Numbered from the stretch's first letter, positions 37,822-50,165 are shown. The stretch: 64,000 nt of DNA from Heterorhizobium halophytocola (GCF_017873095.1 NZ_JAGGJU010000011.1:1-64000), one strand, 5' to 3'. The notes: generated by a model from the letters alone, not told the origin. A program made the numbers and translations.

Positions 37822-39234
37822 TCACGCTTTCCCGTTCAGAGCTTCCAGTTCCCCGGGCAGCGCTGCCGCCCACTGGGTGATATTTCCCGCTCCAAGCAAG
37901 ACCACAAAATCGCCGGGCTTTGCAAGCGTCGAAACAATCGGAGCGAGCATATCAGGCGAAGACAAGTAACGCGCGTCCCGGTGTCCGCCGGACTTGATCC
38001 GCGATACCAGGGCTTCGGAACTGATGCCCTCGATCGGATCTTCGCCGGCCGCATAGACCGGGGCGATCATCACGCTGTCGGCATCGTTGAAGCAGCCGGC
38101 AAAATCCGCCATCAGGCTTTCCAGTCGCGAATAGCGATGCGGCTGATGGATGGCGATGATTCGCCCGTTGCAGGCCTCGCGGGCAGCACGCAGCACCGCC
38201 TTGATCTCGACCGGATGGTGGCCGTAGTCGTCGAACACCTGCACGCCGTTCCAGCTGCCGGTGAGCGTAAAGCGGCGCTTGACCCCGCCGAAGCTTGCCA
38301 GCCCCTTGCGGATCGCCTCTTCCTCGATGCCGAACCGGTTGGCGACCGCGATCGCCGCGCAGGCATTGGAAATGTTGTGCCGGCCGGGCATCGGCAGCAT
38401 CAGATCCTTGAAAGTGAAGACGCGGCCGGTGCGCCGCCGACGGATCTCCACGTCGAACACGGATTTCACCCCGTCCTGGCGGATATTGGAGAAGCGGACA
38501 TCGGCCTGCGGGTTCTCGCCATAGGTGATGACCTTGCGATCCTCGATCCGGCCGACCAGCGCCTGGACCTCGGGATGATCGAGGCACATGACGCCGAAGC
38601 CGTAGAACGGGACGTTCTCGACGAACTGGGCAAAGGCCAGCTTGACCGCATCGAAGCTGCCGTAATGGTCGAGATGCTCGGGATCGATATTGGTGACGAT
38701 GGCCACATCGGCGGGGAGCTTCAGGAAGGTGCCGTCCGATTCGTCGGCCTCGACCACCATCCACTCGCCCTCGCCCATCCGGGCATTGGTCCCATAGGCG
38801 TTGATGATGCCGCCATTGATGACGGTCGGGTCGAGCCCGCCGGCATCGAGCAGGGAGGCGACCATCGAGGTGGTCGTCGTCTTGCCATGGGTGCCGCCGA
38901 CGGCGATCGCGTTGCGGAAGCGCATCAGCTCGGCCAGCATCTCGGCCCGGCGGACGATCGGCAGCAGCTTTTCGCGCGCGGCAATCAGTTCCGGGTTGTT
39001 CTTCTTGATCGCGGTGGAGACGACGACGACATCGGCGTCGCCCAGATTTTCCGGCTTGTGCCCGACATGGACCTCGATGCCCTTTTCGCGCAGCCGCTGG
39101 ACATTGGCGCTCTCGGCCTGATCGGAGCCCTGCACCCTGTGCCCGAGATTGTGCAGCACCTCGGCGATGCCACTCATGCCAATGCCACCAATACCGATGA
39201 AGTGGACGAGGCCGATGCTTGTCGGCATCTTCAT
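37822..39234 (-). CDS. murC: UDP-N-acetylmuramate-L-alanine ligase
   Basis: A 470-residue Mur ligase adding L-alanine to UDP-MurNAc. Features are the N-terminal [17 protein letters not shown] motif, the ATP loop [22 protein letters not shown] and the C-terminal [10 protein letters not shown] segment typical of MurC. Length is normal (E. coli 491). Its start overlaps the murG stop by 4 bp. Confidence 0.97.
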   Translation of the reverse strand: MKMPTSIGLVHFIGIGGIGMSGIAEVLHNLGHRVQGSDQAESANVQRLREKGIEVHVGHKPENLGDADVVVVSTAIKKNNPELIAAREKLLPIVRRAEMLAELMRFRNAIAVGGTHGKTTTTSMVASLLDAGGLDPTVINGGIINAYGTNARMGEGEWMVVEADESDGTFLKLPADVAIVTNIDPEHLDHYGSFDAVKLAFAQFVENVPFYGFGVMCLDHPEVQALVGRIEDRKVITYGENPQADVRFSNIRQDGVKSVFDVEIRRRRTGRVFTFKDLMLPMPGRHNISNACAAIAVANRFGIEEEAIRKGLASFGGVKRRFTLTGSWNGVQVFDDYGHHPVEIKAVLRAAREACNGRIIAIHQPHRYSRLESLMADFAGCFNDADSVMIAPVYAAGEDPIEGISSEALVSRIKSGGHRDARYLSSPDMLAPIVSTLAKPGDFVVLLGAGNITQWAAALPGELEALNGKA

Positions 39235-40352
39235 GATCGCTGTTCCTTGTAGTCTGTCACAGATTTGCCAGCGGCAATAACCTCAACCAGGTCGGCAAGC
39301 AAGCCGGCAGCATTCGGACGGCCGACGGCGCGGGCAGCCGTCGCCATGCCGGCCAGCCATTCGGGATCGGTCATCGCGCGGGCGAGGAATTCGACGAGGC
39401 GGTCGGCCGACAGATCCGCCTGGCGCGAGACGATCGCTCCGCCATTGGCCGCAAGCGCTGCCGCATTGGCTGCCTGGTCATGGTCCAGCGCAAAGGGATA
39501 GGGCACCAGCATGGCCGGACGACCGATCACCGAGAGTTCGGAGACCGTGGACGCGCCGGATCGGCAGATGACCAGATGCGCATCGGCGATGCGGGCCGCC
39601 ATGTCGGTGAAGAAAGGCGCAATCTCGGCGGCGATGCCGAGCTCCGCATAGCGTGCCATGACGGCTTCGGCATCTTCCGGACGGGCCTGCTGGGTGACAA
39701 CGAGCCGGCGGCGCAGGCTCTCGTCCAGGCGTCCGATCGCCTCCGGCACGGCATGGGAGAAGAACTGCGCGCCCTGACTGCCGCCGAAGACGACGAGGCG
39801 AAACGACTGGTCGCCGGACGAGGCGCGGTAGACGGTGTCGGCGGCCTCGATCACCGCCGGGCGGACCGGGTTGCCGGTCGTCACGATCTTTGCGGCATGC
39901 TCGCCGCTCTCCGCGAGAAACCCACCGGCGATCGCCCGGACACGGTTTGCGAGAAGCCGGTTGGCCCTGCCCATCACGGCATTCTGTTCGTGGATCAGCG
40001 TCGGGACCGAAGCGTGCGCAGCGGCCAGAAGCGGCGGCAGCGTCGGGTAGCCGCCGAAGCCGACGACCGCGACCGGCTTCAGCCGTTTCACCAGGCTGCG
40101 GGCGGCCAGATAGCCGCGAAACAGCGTGATCAGCGCCTTTGCCACGGCGACCGGGTTCTTAGACCCGATGGTGGACGAGGGAATGGCGTGGATCGCCTCG
40201 GCCGGAAAGCCGCCGGCATAGCGTTCGGCCCGGCTGTCGGTCACCAGATGCACGCTGTAGCCGCGCGCATGCAGCGTGTGGGACAGCGCCTCGGCCGGAA
40301 ACAGATGGCCGCCGGTGCCCCCGGCGGACAGGAAGATAAGTCCCTTGGTCAT
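39231..40352 (-). CDS. murG: UDP-GlcNAc:lipid I N-acetylglucosaminyltransferase
   Basis: A 373-residue peripheral membrane glycosyltransferase converting lipid I to lipid II. It shows both glycine-rich loops, [16 protein letters not shown] near the start and [12 protein letters not shown] in the middle, plus the [14 protein letters not shown] motif and the UDP-GlcNAc site [10 protein letters not shown]. Its 3' end overlaps murC and its 5' end lies 6 bp after ftsW. Confidence 0.97.
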   Translation of the reverse strand: MTKGLIFLSAGGTGGHLFPAEALSHTLHARGYSVHLVTDSRAERYAGGFPAEAIHAIPSSTIGSKNPVAVAKALITLFRGYLAARSLVKRLKPVAVVGFGGYPTLPPLLAAAHASVPTLIHEQNAVMGRANRLLANRVRAIAGGFLAESGEHAAKIVTTGNPVRPAVIEAADTVYRASSGDQSFRLVVFGGSQGAQFFSHAVPEAIGRLDESLRRRLVVTQQARPEDAEAVMARYAELGIAAEIAPFFTDMAARIADAHLVICRSGASTVSELSVIGRPAMLVPYPFALDHDQAANAAALAANGGAIVSRQADLSADRLVEFLARAMTDPEWLAGMATAARAVGRPNAAGLLADLVEVIAAGKSVTDYKEQRS

Positions 40353-40358
40353 GCCACC

Positions 40359-41510
40359 CTACTCCGCAGGCTGATAGAGCGTGCGATAGCTGCCGCGCTC
40401 CTGCGCCCGCGATTCGGGCCGGCGGCGGGTGAGCGCCAGCAGGAAGCCGGCGGTGCAGCAGATGGCGATCTCCGACGAGCCGCCATAGGAGATCAACGGC
40501 AGCGTCATGCCCTTGGCCGGCAGCAGCTGCAGGTTCACGCCGACATTGATCATCGACTGGGCGCCGATCTGCAGCGCCAGGCCGGCAATGGCAAAGCGGT
40601 TGAAGTCGTCGTGCTCGCGATAGGCATGGGTCAGTCCGCGCACGACGATGGTGCCGAAGATCGCGACCAGCGCCATGCAGAACAGGATGCCGAACTCTTC
40701 GGCGGCGACCGAGAAGATGAAGTCGGTATGGGCGTCCGGGATGATGCGCTTGACGACACCCTCGCCCGGCCCCCGGCCGAACCAGTCACCGCGGATGATC
40801 GCTTCACGCGCGGTGTCGACCTGGAAGGTATCGCCCTCCCCGGTCCAGAACCGGTCGACGCGGCCTGCCACATGCGGCAGCGTGATATAGGCGACCGCAA
40901 AGCCGCCGACGCCGAGGCCGCCGAGCACGGTGATCCAGATCCACGGCACGCCGGCCATGAAGAACATGCTGCCCCAGACCACCGAGGTCAGGATCGTCTG
41001 GCCAAGGTCCGGCTGCGCAATCAGAAGCGCGACGACCATGCCATACAGGATCATGGCGAACAGATTGCCCGGGATCTCCTGATGGCGCTGCTGTTCTGCA
41101 AACAGCCAGGCGCAGACGACGACGAAGGCGGGCTTCATGAATTCGGACGGCTGGATCGACAGGCCGGCGATCGACACCCAGCGGCGGGCCCCCTTCACCT
41201 CGGCGCCGAAGAACAGCGCCAGCAGCATCATCGCCAGGGCTGCGACCAGCATGATGATGGCGGCGCGGCGCACCTGGCGCGGCGACAGGAAGGACAGCCC
41301 CAGCATGACGGCGACGGCCGGCAGCATGAAGGCGATCTGGCGCCGGACGAAATGGAAATTGTCGAGCCCGATCCGGTGCGCCACGGCCGGCGATGCGGCA
41401 AAGGACAGCATCAGACCGATGCCGATCAGGGCCAGGAAAAGGACCAGAAACAGGCGATCGATCGTCCAGAACCATTCGGCAAGCGGACCTCGCTCCGCAC
41501 GGCTGACCAT
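40359..41510 (-). CDS. ftsW: SEDS peptidoglycan polymerase FtsW
   Basis: A 383-residue integral membrane protein with about ten helices, the septal glycosyltransferase partner of FtsI. Family motifs are the GARRWVSIAGLSIQPSEF segment near residue 105, PDLGQ, and LPLISYGGSSEIAICCTAGFLLAL near the C-terminus. Cytoplasmic ends are polar. The gene begins 1 bp after murD ends. Confidence 0.95.
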   Translation of the reverse strand: MVSRAERGPLAEWFWTIDRLFLVLFLALIGIGLMLSFAASPAVAHRIGLDNFHFVRRQIAFMLPAVAVMLGLSFLSPRQVRRAAIIMLVAALAMMLLALFFGAEVKGARRWVSIAGLSIQPSEFMKPAFVVVCAWLFAEQQRHQEIPGNLFAMILYGMVVALLIAQPDLGQTILTSVVWGSMFFMAGVPWIWITVLGGLGVGGFAVAYITLPHVAGRVDRFWTGEGDTFQVDTAREAIIRGDWFGRGPGEGVVKRIIPDAHTDFIFSVAAEEFGILFCMALVAIFGTIVVRGLTHAYREHDDFNRFAIAGLALQIGAQSMINVGVNLQLLPAKGMTLPLISYGGSSEIAICCTAGFLLALTRRRPESRAQERGSYRTLYQPAE

Positions 41511-41511
41511 G

Positions 41512-42921
41512 TCATTGACCTCCTTGGGGCATCTCGACGAGCATCGTCACGTCAGGCAGTGCTGCGACCGTCGAGACGAACGAATCACCACGTACCTCGA
41601 AATTCTTGTATTGATCGAAGCTTGCGCAAGCCGGGGATAGCATCACCGCGACCTCGCTGTCGTCCGCTGCCGCGTCGGCCGCCGCATGGGCGACGGCACG
41701 GTCGAGCGTTTCGGAGATCTCGTAGGGCACGGCACTGCCAAGGGTCGCCGCAAAGGCCGACGCCGCCTCGCCGATCAGATAGGCCTTGGCGATGTGCGGA
41801 AACAGCGGCGCAAGAGCGGCGATGCCGCCTTCCTTGGGCAGACCGCCGGCGATCCAGTAGATCCGCCCGTAGCTCGACAGCGCCGGTGCCGCAGCCTCGG
41901 CATTGGTGGCCTTGGAATCGTTGACGAACACGACATGGTCGCGGCGTGCGACCGGCTGCATGCGATGCTTCAGCCCGCCGAAGGAGCGCAGGCCGGCGCG
42001 CACCTCCTCGACCGTAAGGCCAACGGCGAGGCAGGCGGCAATCGCCGCGGCCGCATTCTGCGCATTGTGGCTGCCGCGCAGCGTCTGGATGCCGTCGAGA
42101 TCGGCCATCAGAGCCGCCTTTCCATCCTGTGCCCGGAAGATCTTCTGGCTGTCGTTATAAAAGCCGGTGTCGACCGGCCGGCGCTTGGAGATGCGCTCGA
42201 CGGTTCCCCCGGCCTTCTCGATCCGCTCGGCGATCATCGTGCAATGGCTGTCGTCGACGCCGATGATGGCGGTGCGGCTGCCGGCGACCAGGCGTTCCTT
42301 GATCTCGGCATAATGCTGCATCGTGCCGTGGCGATCGAGGTGATCCGGCGTCAGGTTGAGCAGGATGCCGGCGGTCGGATCGAGCGTCGGGGCCAGATCG
42401 ATCTGGTAGGACGAGCACTCGATGACGTAATGGCGACCGGGTGCCGGCGGATCAAGCGTCAGCACGGCCCGGCCGATATTGCCACCGAGCTGGGTGTCGC
42501 GGCCGGCGCTTTGCAGGATATGGGCAATCAGCGCCGTGGTGGTCGACTTGCCATTGGTGCCGGTAATCGCAATCAGCGGGCAATCGGGCTGCTGTGCCCG
42601 GCGCTCGCGCACGAACAGTTCGACGTCGCCGATGATCTCGACGCCGGCCGCCCGCGCCAGGTCCACCGTCCAGTGCGGCTTCGGATGGGTGAGCGGCACG
42701 CCCGGCGACAGCACCAGGCAGGCGAGCCGGTCCCAGTCGAGTGCCCGCAGGTCGCCGGTCGCGATGCCCTCGGCGCCAGCGCGCGCGACGCTGTCGGGAT
42801 TGTCGTCCCAGGCCGTTACATCGGCGCCGCCGGCCACCAGCGCCCGGGCGGTCGCCAGTCCCGAACCGCCGAGGCCGAACAGCGCGACGGCCTTGCCTTT
42901 GAGCGTGCTGACCGGGATCAT
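41512..42921 (-). CDS. murD: UDP-N-acetylmuramoylalanine-D-glutamate ligase
   Basis: A 469-residue Mur ligase adding D-glutamate. The N-terminal Rossmann motif [14 protein letters not shown] binds UDP-MurNAc-Ala; the ATP loop is [24 protein letters not shown] and FVNDSKATN follow, and the C-terminal [17 protein letters not shown] segment is a MurD signature. The length is close to E. coli MurD (438). It lies 7 bp after mraY. Confidence 0.97.
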   Translation of the reverse strand: MIPVSTLKGKAVALFGLGGSGLATARALVAGGADVTAWDDNPDSVARAGAEGIATGDLRALDWDRLACLVLSPGVPLTHPKPHWTVDLARAAGVEIIGDVELFVRERRAQQPDCPLIAITGTNGKSTTTALIAHILQSAGRDTQLGGNIGRAVLTLDPPAPGRHYVIECSSYQIDLAPTLDPTAGILLNLTPDHLDRHGTMQHYAEIKERLVAGSRTAIIGVDDSHCTMIAERIEKAGGTVERISKRRPVDTGFYNDSQKIFRAQDGKAALMADLDGIQTLRGSHNAQNAAAAIAACLAVGLTVEEVRAGLRSFGGLKHRMQPVARRDHVVFVNDSKATNAEAAAPALSSYGRIYWIAGGLPKEGGIAALAPLFPHIAKAYLIGEAASAFAATLGSAVPYEISETLDRAVAHAAADAAADDSEVAVMLSPACASFDQYKNFEVRGDSFVSTVAALPDVTMLVEMPQGGQ

Positions 42922-42928
42922 CGACGCC

Positions 42929-44029
42929 TCACCGCAGCTTCAGGGTGGACAGGCCGAGCATGGCAAGGCCGACGGCAATGATCCAGAAGCGGATCACCAC
43001 CTGGCTTTCGGTCCAGCCGAGCTTTTCGAAATGATGGTGGATCGGCGCCATCAGGAACACCCGCTTGCCGGTCATCTTGAAATAACCGACCTGGATGATC
43101 ACCGAAAGCGTCTCGGCGACGAACAGCCCGCCGATGATCACCATGACGATCTCGTGCTTGGTGGCAACCGCAACCGTGCCGATCAGGCCGCCGAGCGACA
43201 GCGATCCGGTGTCGCCCATGAAGATGGCGGCGGGCGGCGCGTTGAACCACAGGAAGCCGAGCCCTGCCCCGATCACCGCGCCGAGCAGCACGGCAAGCTC
43301 GCCGGTGCCGGGCACGAAATTGATCTGCAGGTAATTGGCGAAGACGGCGTTGCCCGCGAGATAGGCGATCACCCCGAAGGAGGCAGCCGCAATCATCACC
43401 GGCACGATGGCCAGACCATCGAGACCGTCGGTCAGGTTGACCGCATTGCCGGCCCCGACAATGACGAAACCGCCGAACAGCACGAAGAAGATGCCGATAT
43501 TGACGAGAAAGTCCTTGGCAAAGGGAAAGGCGATCGAGGTGCCGAGAAAGGAACCCGGCGCTGCCGAAGCGGTGGCCGAACGCATCATGAAATAGACGGC
43601 GATGCCGGCAATCAGGAATTCGATGCCGAGGCGGGCCTTGCCGGAAAAGCCCTTGTCGGACTGCTTCGTCACCTTCAGATAATCGTCATAGAAACCGATC
43701 GCCCCGAAGCCCAGGGTCACCATCAGGGTCGCGACCACATAGACGTTGGAAAGATCGGCCCACAACAGCGACGATCCGACGATACCCGCGAGAATCATCA
43801 ACCCGCCCATCGTCGGCGTTCCCGCCTTCTTGAAATGGGTCTGCGGCCCATCGGCGCGGATCGGCTGGCCCTTGCCCTGGCGAATGCGCAGGGATGCGAT
43901 CATGCGCGGACCAAAGAGAAAGACGATCATCGCCGAGGTCAGCAACGAGGCACCGGTTCGGAACGTGATGTACCGGAACAGGTTGAAGAATTGAATATGG
44001 TCCGACAGTTCGACCAGCCAGATCAGCAT
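42929..44029 (-). CDS. mraY: Phospho-MurNAc-pentapeptide transferase
   Basis: A 366-residue polytopic enzyme forming lipid I from UDP-MurNAc-pentapeptide and undecaprenyl phosphate. Conserved segments are [10 protein letters not shown], the Asp pair in [22 protein letters not shown] and APIHHHFE near the C-terminus. The ATG at 44029 ([25 protein letters not shown] region) has an AAGGG site; an upstream in-frame extension is rejected as non-membrane. Confidence 0.96.
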   Translation of the reverse strand: MLIWLVELSDHIQFFNLFRYITFRTGASLLTSAMIVFLFGPRMIASLRIRQGKGQPIRADGPQTHFKKAGTPTMGGLMILAGIVGSSLLWADLSNVYVVATLMVTLGFGAIGFYDDYLKVTKQSDKGFSGKARLGIEFLIAGIAVYFMMRSATASAAPGSFLGTSIAFPFAKDFLVNIGIFFVLFGGFVIVGAGNAVNLTDGLDGLAIVPVMIAAASFGVIAYLAGNAVFANYLQINFVPGTGELAVLLGAVIGAGLGFLWFNAPPAAIFMGDTGSLSLGGLIGTVAVATKHEIVMVIIGGLFVAETLSVIIQVGYFKMTGKRVFLMAPIHHHFEKLGWTESQVVIRFWIIAVGLAMLGLSTLKLR

Positions 44030-44051
44030 GGAAGCCCTTTCCAAAAGCCCA

Positions 44052-45485
44052 TTAGTTGAGGCGTTCCGTGTCTGAGAATGCCGGATAGTTGTCAAGCAAA
44101 GCCTTGACGATCTTGCCGAAACCAAGCCCGAGCGACGACTTGATCATCAGCACGTCGCCGGGACGCACCGCCTGGACGGCAAACTCTGCCAGTTCCTCGG
44201 TGGTGGGACGGTACTCGACCGTGACGGTGTCTGGCAGCGCATCGCGCAGGTGGGTCATGGCCTCGCCCGAAAGCCAGACTTGGTCAACGCCAGCCGTCGC
44301 CAGCGGTGCGGCCAACTCGGCATGAACGCCGTCTGAAAATTCACCCATTTCGAGCATGTCGCCGAGGACGGCTATCCTGCGCCCGCCGGTCCCGGTCCTG
44401 GCGGCTGCGAGCACGGCGATGGCGGCACGCATCGAGGCGGGATTGGCGTTGTAGCTTTCATCGATCAGCGTGAAACGGCCACCCTCGACCTTGAGCGCAT
44501 GACGCGCGCCGCGTCCCTTGACCGGCGACAGGCTTGCGAACGACTGGACGGCGGCGGCCATGTCGACACCGAGCAGCTTGGCAGCGCCCAGCACCGCCAT
44601 GGCGTTTTCGGCCAGATGGCGTCCCGGCGCGCCGATCGCGACTTCGTGCGTCTCGCCGCCGAGCGAGGCCCAGAGCGTCGAGCCCTCCCCCGAACCGTCA
44701 TATTCGGCAAGGCGATACTCCGCCTTGGGGTTCTGGCCGAAACTGTGGATGTTTTCGACGCCGGCATCCTGCGCCGCCTTGACGAGGAAGGCATACTGGT
44801 TGTTGTCGCGGTTGAGGATCGCATGGCCATGCGGCTCGATGCCCTCGAAGATCTCGGCCTTGGCGGCGGCGATTTCCTCGATATTCCGGAAATTTCCAAG
44901 ATGGGCGGCGGCGATCGTGGTGATGATCGCCACATGCGGACGCACCAGCTTGACCAGCGGGCGGATCTCGCCCGGATGATTCATGCCGATCTCGAAGATA
45001 CCGAAATCGGTATCGGCCGGCATGCGCGCCAGCGTCAGGGGCACGCCCCAGTGATTGTTAAACGAGGCCACGGCTGCATGCACCTTGCCGCAGGGGTCGA
45101 GCGCATGCCGCAGCATTTCCTTGGTCGTCGTCTTGCCGACGGACCCGGTCACCGCAACGATCTCCGCCTGGCAGCGTTTCCGCGAGGCGACCGCCAGCCG
45201 TTCCAGCGCCTGCAATACGTCGTCGACCACGATCATCGGCACGGTCAGGCGACCGAGGGCGGGCAGCTTTGCTTCGCTGACGATGATCAGCGCCGCGCCG
45301 TTGGCAACCGCGAGGCTGGCGAAGTCATGACCGTCGAAACGGTCGCCCTTGATGGCGAAAAACGCCTCACCGGCTGCGACCGACCGGCTGTCGATCGAGA
45401 TACCGGTGACGCCTTCGGGCAGATTGCCCACCGGCCGCCCGGCAAGGGCGGCGGCCATTTCCGACGATCTCCATAGAAGGTTCAA
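44052..45485 (-). CDS. murF: UDP-MurNAc-tripeptide-D-Ala-D-Ala ligase
   Basis: A 477-residue Mur ligase adding the D-Ala-D-Ala unit supplied by DdlB. Features are [25 protein letters not shown], the ATP loop [24 protein letters not shown] and [17 protein letters not shown]. It overlaps murE by 4 bp. Length is normal (E. coli 452). Confidence 0.97.
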   Translation of the reverse strand: MNLLWRSSEMAAALAGRPVGNLPEGVTGISIDSRSVAAGEAFFAIKGDRFDGHDFASLAVANGAALIIVSEAKLPALGRLTVPMIVVDDVLQALERLAVASRKRCQAEIVAVTGSVGKTTTKEMLRHALDPCGKVHAAVASFNNHWGVPLTLARMPADTDFGIFEIGMNHPGEIRPLVKLVRPHVAIITTIAAAHLGNFRNIEEIAAAKAEIFEGIEPHGHAILNRDNNQYAFLVKAAQDAGVENIHSFGQNPKAEYRLAEYDGSGEGSTLWASLGGETHEVAIGAPGRHLAENAMAVLGAAKLLGVDMAAAVQSFASLSPVKGRGARHALKVEGGRFTLIDESYNANPASMRAAIAVLAAARTGTGGRRIAVLGDMLEMGEFSDGVHAELAAPLATAGVDQVWLSGEAMTHLRDALPDTVTVEYRPTTEELAEFAVQAVRPGDVLMIKSSLGLGFGKIVKALLDNYPAFSDTERLN

Positions 45486-46936
45486 GGCTGCAGCTCCTCA
45501 AGTGCTTTGCGAACCTCCGCATGATCCGAAAAAGGCAGCGTCTTGTCACCGATGGTCTGCCCTTCCTCATGCCCCTTGCCGGCCACGACCAGCGTATCGC
45601 CTGATTTCAAAAGGGAAATAGCATGACGGATGGCCTTGGCCCGGTCGCCGATCTCGGTCGCGCAGGTAGCGGCCGCCATGATCTCGCCGCGAATCGCCGC
45701 CGGCTCTTCCGAGCGCGGATTGTCGTCGGTGACGATCACCACGTCTGCCAGCCGGCAGGCGATCTCGCCCATGATCGGCCGTTTGCCGCGGTCGCGGTCG
45801 CCACCGCAGCCGAACACGACAACCAGCTGGCCCGTGGTGAACGGGCGCACCGAGGTCAGCACATTCTCCAGCGCGTCCGGCTTGTGGGCATAGTCGACAT
45901 AGGCGAGCGCACCATTGCCGGCCTGCCCGACCAGCTCGAGACGACCGACAGCCCCCTTCAAATGCTCGAGCGCCTTCAGGGCGACGGCGGTGTCGACACC
46001 GGTCGCGATCGCAAGGCCGGCCGCGACCAGCGCATTGGCCACCTGGAAGTCACCGGCAAGCGGAATGTCGATTTCGAAGATGCGGCCATCGGCATGGATC
46101 TCGACCACCTGCTTGTGGCGGAAATGCTCGACCCGCTTGACGGTCAGGAAATCGCCCTTGCGGCCGACCGTCAGAACCTTGTGACCGGCAGTGCTCGCCG
46201 CATCGATCGCCTTTTGCGACCAGGCGTCGTCGGCATAGATGATCGCCGGCGACCCCTTGGGCAGCAGCGTATCGAACAGCCGCATCTTGGCGGCCATGTA
46301 GTCCTCGACCGTCGGATGGTAGTCCATATGGTCGCGACCGAGATTGGTAAAGGCGGCAGCCTTCAGCGCCACACCGTCCAGCCGGCTCTGGTCCAGCCCG
46401 TGGCTGGAGGCCTCCATCGCCGCATGGGTGACACCCTCGACCGCAAGCTCGGCGAGCAGCGCCTGCAGGGCGACGGGATCGGGGGTGGTCAGCGAACCAT
46501 AGGTCTCGCGGCCCGGCGCGATCACGCCGGTCGTGCCGATCTGCGCTGCGGCAAGTCCGGCCGCTGCCCAGATCTGGCGGGTGAACGAGGCGACCGATGT
46601 CTTGCCGGCGGTGCCGGTGACCGCCACCATGGTTTCCGGCTGCATGCCGTAGAGGCGGGCAGCCGCCAGCGCCAGGGCGCGGCGCGGATTATAGACGACG
46701 ATGACGGGTACGGATGCCTCGATCGGCTCGGCAGCGACGATCGCGGCCGCGCCCTTGGCAACGGCATCGGCGGCAAAGGCCGTGCCGTTCGCCTTGGTGC
46801 CGGCCAGCGCGACGAACAGCATGCCGGGGGCGATCCTGCGGCTGTCGGCGGACAGTCCGGTGATCTCGACATCGCCCGCAGCGGCAAGGCCGGCGGCGTC
46901 GGAGGCAAAATCCTCAAGGAGATCGATCAGTTTCAT
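45482..46936 (-). CDS. murE: UDP-MurNAc-dipeptide meso-diaminopimelate ligase
   Basis: A 484-residue Mur ligase adding the third stem residue. It shows [19 protein letters not shown], the ATP loop [23 protein letters not shown] and the DDNPRSE motif, in which the DNPR string indicates meso-diaminopimelate rather than lysine. This fits a Gram-negative wall. It is 73 bp after ftsI and overlaps murF. Confidence 0.97.
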   Translation of the reverse strand: MKLIDLLEDFASDAAGLAAAGDVEITGLSADSRRIAPGMLFVALAGTKANGTAFAADAVAKGAAAIVAAEPIEASVPVIVVYNPRRALALAAARLYGMQPETMVAVTGTAGKTSVASFTRQIWAAAGLAAAQIGTTGVIAPGRETYGSLTTPDPVALQALLAELAVEGVTHAAMEASSHGLDQSRLDGVALKAAAFTNLGRDHMDYHPTVEDYMAAKMRLFDTLLPKGSPAIIYADDAWSQKAIDAASTAGHKVLTVGRKGDFLTVKRVEHFRHKQVVEIHADGRIFEIDIPLAGDFQVANALVAAGLAIATGVDTAVALKALEHLKGAVGRLELVGQAGNGALAYVDYAHKPDALENVLTSVRPFTTGQLVVVFGCGGDRDRGKRPIMGEIACRLADVVIVTDDNPRSEEPAAIRGEIMAAATCATEIGDRAKAIRHAISLLKSGDTLVVAGKGHEEGQTIGDKTLPFSDHAEVRKALEELQP

Positions 46937-47009
46937 TGCGGGCGCTTTTCAATTTTGAACCCGGCACCGCTCGAAGCCGAGTCGGTGCCGGGAGACGTGA
47001 CGATGCCGA

Positions 47010-48758
47010 TTAATAGGACACAAGCAGGTTGGAGCCCAAGTCCCCGAAATCGGGTTCTACACCGAGAATTGCGGCGCTTCTGCGAATAATGTCGCGTACC
47101 ATGGGTGCTGCCGTATAGGAGGCGATCGTTCCACCGTTTTCGCCATCATGCGGTTCGTCACAGAAGGTCAGCACGACATATTGCGGATCGCTGATCGGAA
47201 AGGCCGCCAGGAACGCATTGAAGTTGAGCTTGCTGTCGTAGCGGCCATTGACCACCTTGTCGGCCGTTCCGGTCTTGCCGCCGACATCGAAGCCGGGCAC
47301 GCGGGCATTGCGGCCGGAGCCTTCCTTGCCGTTATAGTCGAAAAGGTAGCGCATCTCCTTGCTGGTCTTTTCCGAAATCACCCGCTCGGCGACCGCGTTT
47401 GCCTGCTCTTGCGTGCGCGGCAGGAAGGTCGGCTCGATCAGATAGCCGCCATTGACCAGCGCCGCACCGGCCACAGCCGTCTGCAGCGGCGTGGTCGCCA
47501 CGCCATGACCGAAGGAAATGGTGATCTGGTTGATCTTCTTCCATTCGCGCGGCTGGCTCGGCATTTTGATTTCCGGCAGCTCGGTGTCCATCTTGGTCAG
47601 CAGGCCGAGCTTGGTCAGGAAGGCCTTGTGTTCGGGAATGGTCTGGGTGTCGGCGATCTTGGCCGTGCCGATATTCGACGAATATTTGAAGATTTCCGGC
47701 ACGGTCAGCCAGGCATGGCGGCCATGGAAGTCCTGGATGGTAAAGCCGCCGAGACGGATCGCGCGGGTCGCGTCGAAACTGTCGGTCAGCTTCACCCGGC
47801 CCGAATCGAGCCCCATGGCGATGGTGAAGGACTTGAAGGTCGACCCCATTTCGAACGTGCCGTTCGCCATGCGGTTCAGCCAGCCGTCTTCCGAGCCGCT
47901 GGCCGGATCGTTCGGATCGAAATCCGGATAGGAGGCCATGGCGAGCACCTCGCCGGTCTTGATGTCGAGCACGACGGCTCCGGTGCCCTTTGCCTTGTAG
48001 TTGACCATCGCGTTCTGCACGACGTCGTGGACGATGTTCTGGACGCGCAGGTCGATCGACAGCTTCACCGGCTCCAGCGGCGCATTGCTGGTCATGCCGG
48101 CAGCCGCCAGGGCCGCGAGCCCCTGCTGGTCGACATATTTTTCCATGCCGGCCATGCCGTGGTTGTCGATATTGACATAGCCGACGATATGCGAGGCGGT
48201 CGGGCCGCCCGGATAGAAGCGGCGCTTTTCCGGCCGGAAGCCGATGCCGGGAATGCCGAGCGCCAGGATCTCGCTCTGCTGCTTCGGAGTCAGCTGGCGC
48301 TTCAGCCACTGGAAGCGGGACTGCGGATTGGCAAGCTTGCGATAGGTCGACTTGATATCGAGATCGGACAGGACGCTGTGCAGCTTTTCGACCGCTTCGT
48401 CGGGATCGACCACCTTGTTCGGCTCGGCAAACAGCGAGACCGTGCGGATGTCGGTCGCCAGCACGTCGCCATTGCGGTCGAGGATGTCGGGCCGCGAGGC
48501 CATCAGCCGGTCGGTCGGCGGAATCGAGGAGGTGGTATCGGACTGGGTGTAGCCATACTGCACCAGACGGCCGCCGATCACGCCATAGACCAGCAGGCTG
48601 CCGAAAATGATCAGGCCGACACGCTTGCGGGCAAGTTCCCCCTTGCGCTTGCGCGAGCCCTTGAACGATGCGCCATTGCTGGCGATGTCACCCTTCTGGC
48701 CATTGCTCGAGAAATGCGCCTGGCTCTTGAGAAGCATCAATCGCGACAGAAAACTCAT
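47010..48758 (-). CDS. ftsI: Septal transpeptidase FtsI (PBP3)
   Basis: A 582-residue class B penicillin-binding protein. A cytoplasmic basic tail leads to one membrane helix near VGLIIFGSLLVYGVIGG; the periplasmic pedestal domain follows; the transpeptidase domain has MGSTFKSF (catalytic Ser), YSSNIGTAK and GGKTGTADK. It cross-links septal peptidoglycan made by FtsW. The start codon overlaps the ftsL stop by one base. Confidence 0.96.
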   Translation of the reverse strand: MSFLSRLMLLKSQAHFSSNGQKGDIASNGASFKGSRKRKGELARKRVGLIIFGSLLVYGVIGGRLVQYGYTQSDTTSSIPPTDRLMASRPDILDRNGDVLATDIRTVSLFAEPNKVVDPDEAVEKLHSVLSDLDIKSTYRKLANPQSRFQWLKRQLTPKQQSEILALGIPGIGFRPEKRRFYPGGPTASHIVGYVNIDNHGMAGMEKYVDQQGLAALAAAGMTSNAPLEPVKLSIDLRVQNIVHDVVQNAMVNYKAKGTGAVVLDIKTGEVLAMASYPDFDPNDPASGSEDGWLNRMANGTFEMGSTFKSFTIAMGLDSGRVKLTDSFDATRAIRLGGFTIQDFHGRHAWLTVPEIFKYSSNIGTAKIADTQTIPEHKAFLTKLGLLTKMDTELPEIKMPSQPREWKKINQITISFGHGVATTPLQTAVAGAALVNGGYLIEPTFLPRTQEQANAVAERVISEKTSKEMRYLFDYNGKEGSGRNARVPGFDVGGKTGTADKVVNGRYDSKLNFNAFLAAFPISDPQYVVLTFCDEPHDGENGGTIASYTAAPMVRDIIRRSAAILGVEPDFGDLGSNLLVSY

Positions 48759-49123
48759 CAGGGCCTCACCGATCCGGTTGCGATAGTGTCCGGGGCGGCC
48801 AGTCCATCCTGGGCGACCTCGGGCGGGGTGGGCTCTGGCCGGATCATCGGCAGTTCATGCGGGCGGGCAAGCTGGGTCGGGTCCGTCGGCTGCAGTTTCA
48901 GCTCGTCGCCATAAAGCTGCACCAGCTTTTCCAGACGGTTGGGCTGGGTCAGCAGCGCCCAGTCGGCCTTCAGCAGGTCGAGGGTGTCGCGCTCCAGCTT
49001 GATCTTGGCTTCCAGATGCTGGACCTCTTCCTCGCGGTCTTCCGCGTGGTGCTTGATCTGGTAGGTGACGGTGGCGGCCGCGAGCATGGCGCCGATCATC
49101 AGGAAATCGAGGGTCTTCAGCAT
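48758..49123 (-). CDS. ftsL: Cell division protein FtsL
   Basis: A 121-residue bitopic protein: a short N-terminus, one membrane helix (FLMIGAMLAAATVTYQI) and a periplasmic coiled coil (EDREEEVQHLEAKIKLERDTLDLLKADWALL...). It ends in a Pro-rich tail of about 40 residues longer than some homologues. Position between rsmH and ftsI and the helix-plus-coil layout identify it, since sequence conservation in this family is low. Confidence 0.92.
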   Translation of the reverse strand: MLKTLDFLMIGAMLAAATVTYQIKHHAEDREEEVQHLEAKIKLERDTLDLLKADWALLTQPNRLEKLVQLYGDELKLQPTDPTQLARPHELPMIRPEPTPPEVAQDGLAAPDTIATGSVRP

Positions 49124-49125
49124 GA

Positions 49126-50148
49126 TCAGCCGCCCATCCGTTCGAGGCTGGCAAGGGCCGGCAGGTTGAAGATCGCCATGTCGGCCGGGCCGGCCGGGCT
49201 TTCGGTGCGAATGCCGGCGCGCAGCTTGGCGGACCGGGCGCGCGGATTGATCTCGGCCTCGGCCTCGCTGGCGCCGACCATGCCCTTGCCGATCGGCGTG
49301 AAGGCGGCAGGCGCCACGCTTGCCATCGGCAGATGCCGCGAACCACCCGACTTGCCGGAACGCTCGGTGAAGAATTTCTTGACGATGCGGTCCTCCAGCG
49401 AATGGAAGGTGACGACGACCAGCCGGCCGCCGGGCTTCAGCGCGCGTTCGGCGGCAAACAGCGCCCGCGCCAGTTCGCCGAGTTCGTCGTTGACGAAGAC
49501 ACGCAGCGCCTGGAAGACGCGGGTTGCCGGATGGATACGGTCGGTCGCCTTGCGCGGCGTGACGATCTCGATCATGCCGGCCAGGTCACGGGTGGTGACG
49601 AAGGGCGTGTCGAGCCGGCGCTTCTCGATCGCACGGGCGATCCGGCCGGCCTGCTTCTCCTCGCCGAGAAAGCCGAAAATGCGGGCGAGATCGCTGACCT
49701 TTGCGCGGTTGACGACATCGGCCGCCGAAACCCCGTCCGAGGACATGCGCATGTCGAGCGGGCCGTTCTTCTGGAAGGAAAAGCCGCGATCGGCCTCGTC
49801 GATCTGCATCGAGGAGACGCCGATGTCGAGCACGACGCCGTCGAGGCCGCCATCCGGCGCGAACCGGTCGAGTTCGGAAAAACGGGTATGGTGCAGCTGA
49901 AGACGCGCGCCATAGCGGTCGACCAGCGCCGCACCGCCTGAAATGGCCGTCGGGTCCCGGTCGAGGGCCACGACGCGCGACCCTTCCGCCAGGATCGCCG
50001 TCGTGTACCCACCGGCGCCGAAGGTGCCATCCAGGATGACGTCTTCGGGCTTAGGCTTCAATGCATCCAGTACTTCTGAAAGAAGAACCGGAGTGTGACG
50101 AACCGGTCCGCCTCCGGCATCAGTCGACCCTCCGCCAGGATTCGTCAT
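49126..50148 (-). CDS. rsmH: 16S rRNA C1402 N4-methyltransferase
   Basis: A 340-residue methyltransferase (formerly MraW) acting on 16S rRNA. It shows [11 protein letters not shown], the SAM motif [20 protein letters not shown], a long insert domain and the C-terminal [15 protein letters not shown] segment. The ATG at 50148 begins [14 protein letters not shown]; the frame runs open upstream through mraZ but that part is not translated as this protein. It lies 17 bp after mraZ. Confidence 0.96.
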   Translation of the reverse strand: MTNPGGGSTDAGGGPVRHTPVLLSEVLDALKPKPEDVILDGTFGAGGYTTAILAEGSRVVALDRDPTAISGGAALVDRYGARLQLHHTRFSELDRFAPDGGLDGVVLDIGVSSMQIDEADRGFSFQKNGPLDMRMSSDGVSAADVVNRAKVSDLARIFGFLGEEKQAGRIARAIEKRRLDTPFVTTRDLAGMIEIVTPRKATDRIHPATRVFQALRVFVNDELGELARALFAAERALKPGGRLVVVTFHSLEDRIVKKFFTERSGKSGGSRHLPMASVAPAAFTPIGKGMVGASEAEAEINPRARSAKLRAGIRTESPAGPADMAIFNLPALASLERMGG

Positions 50149-50165
50149 CACTCCGCTTCCCCTTT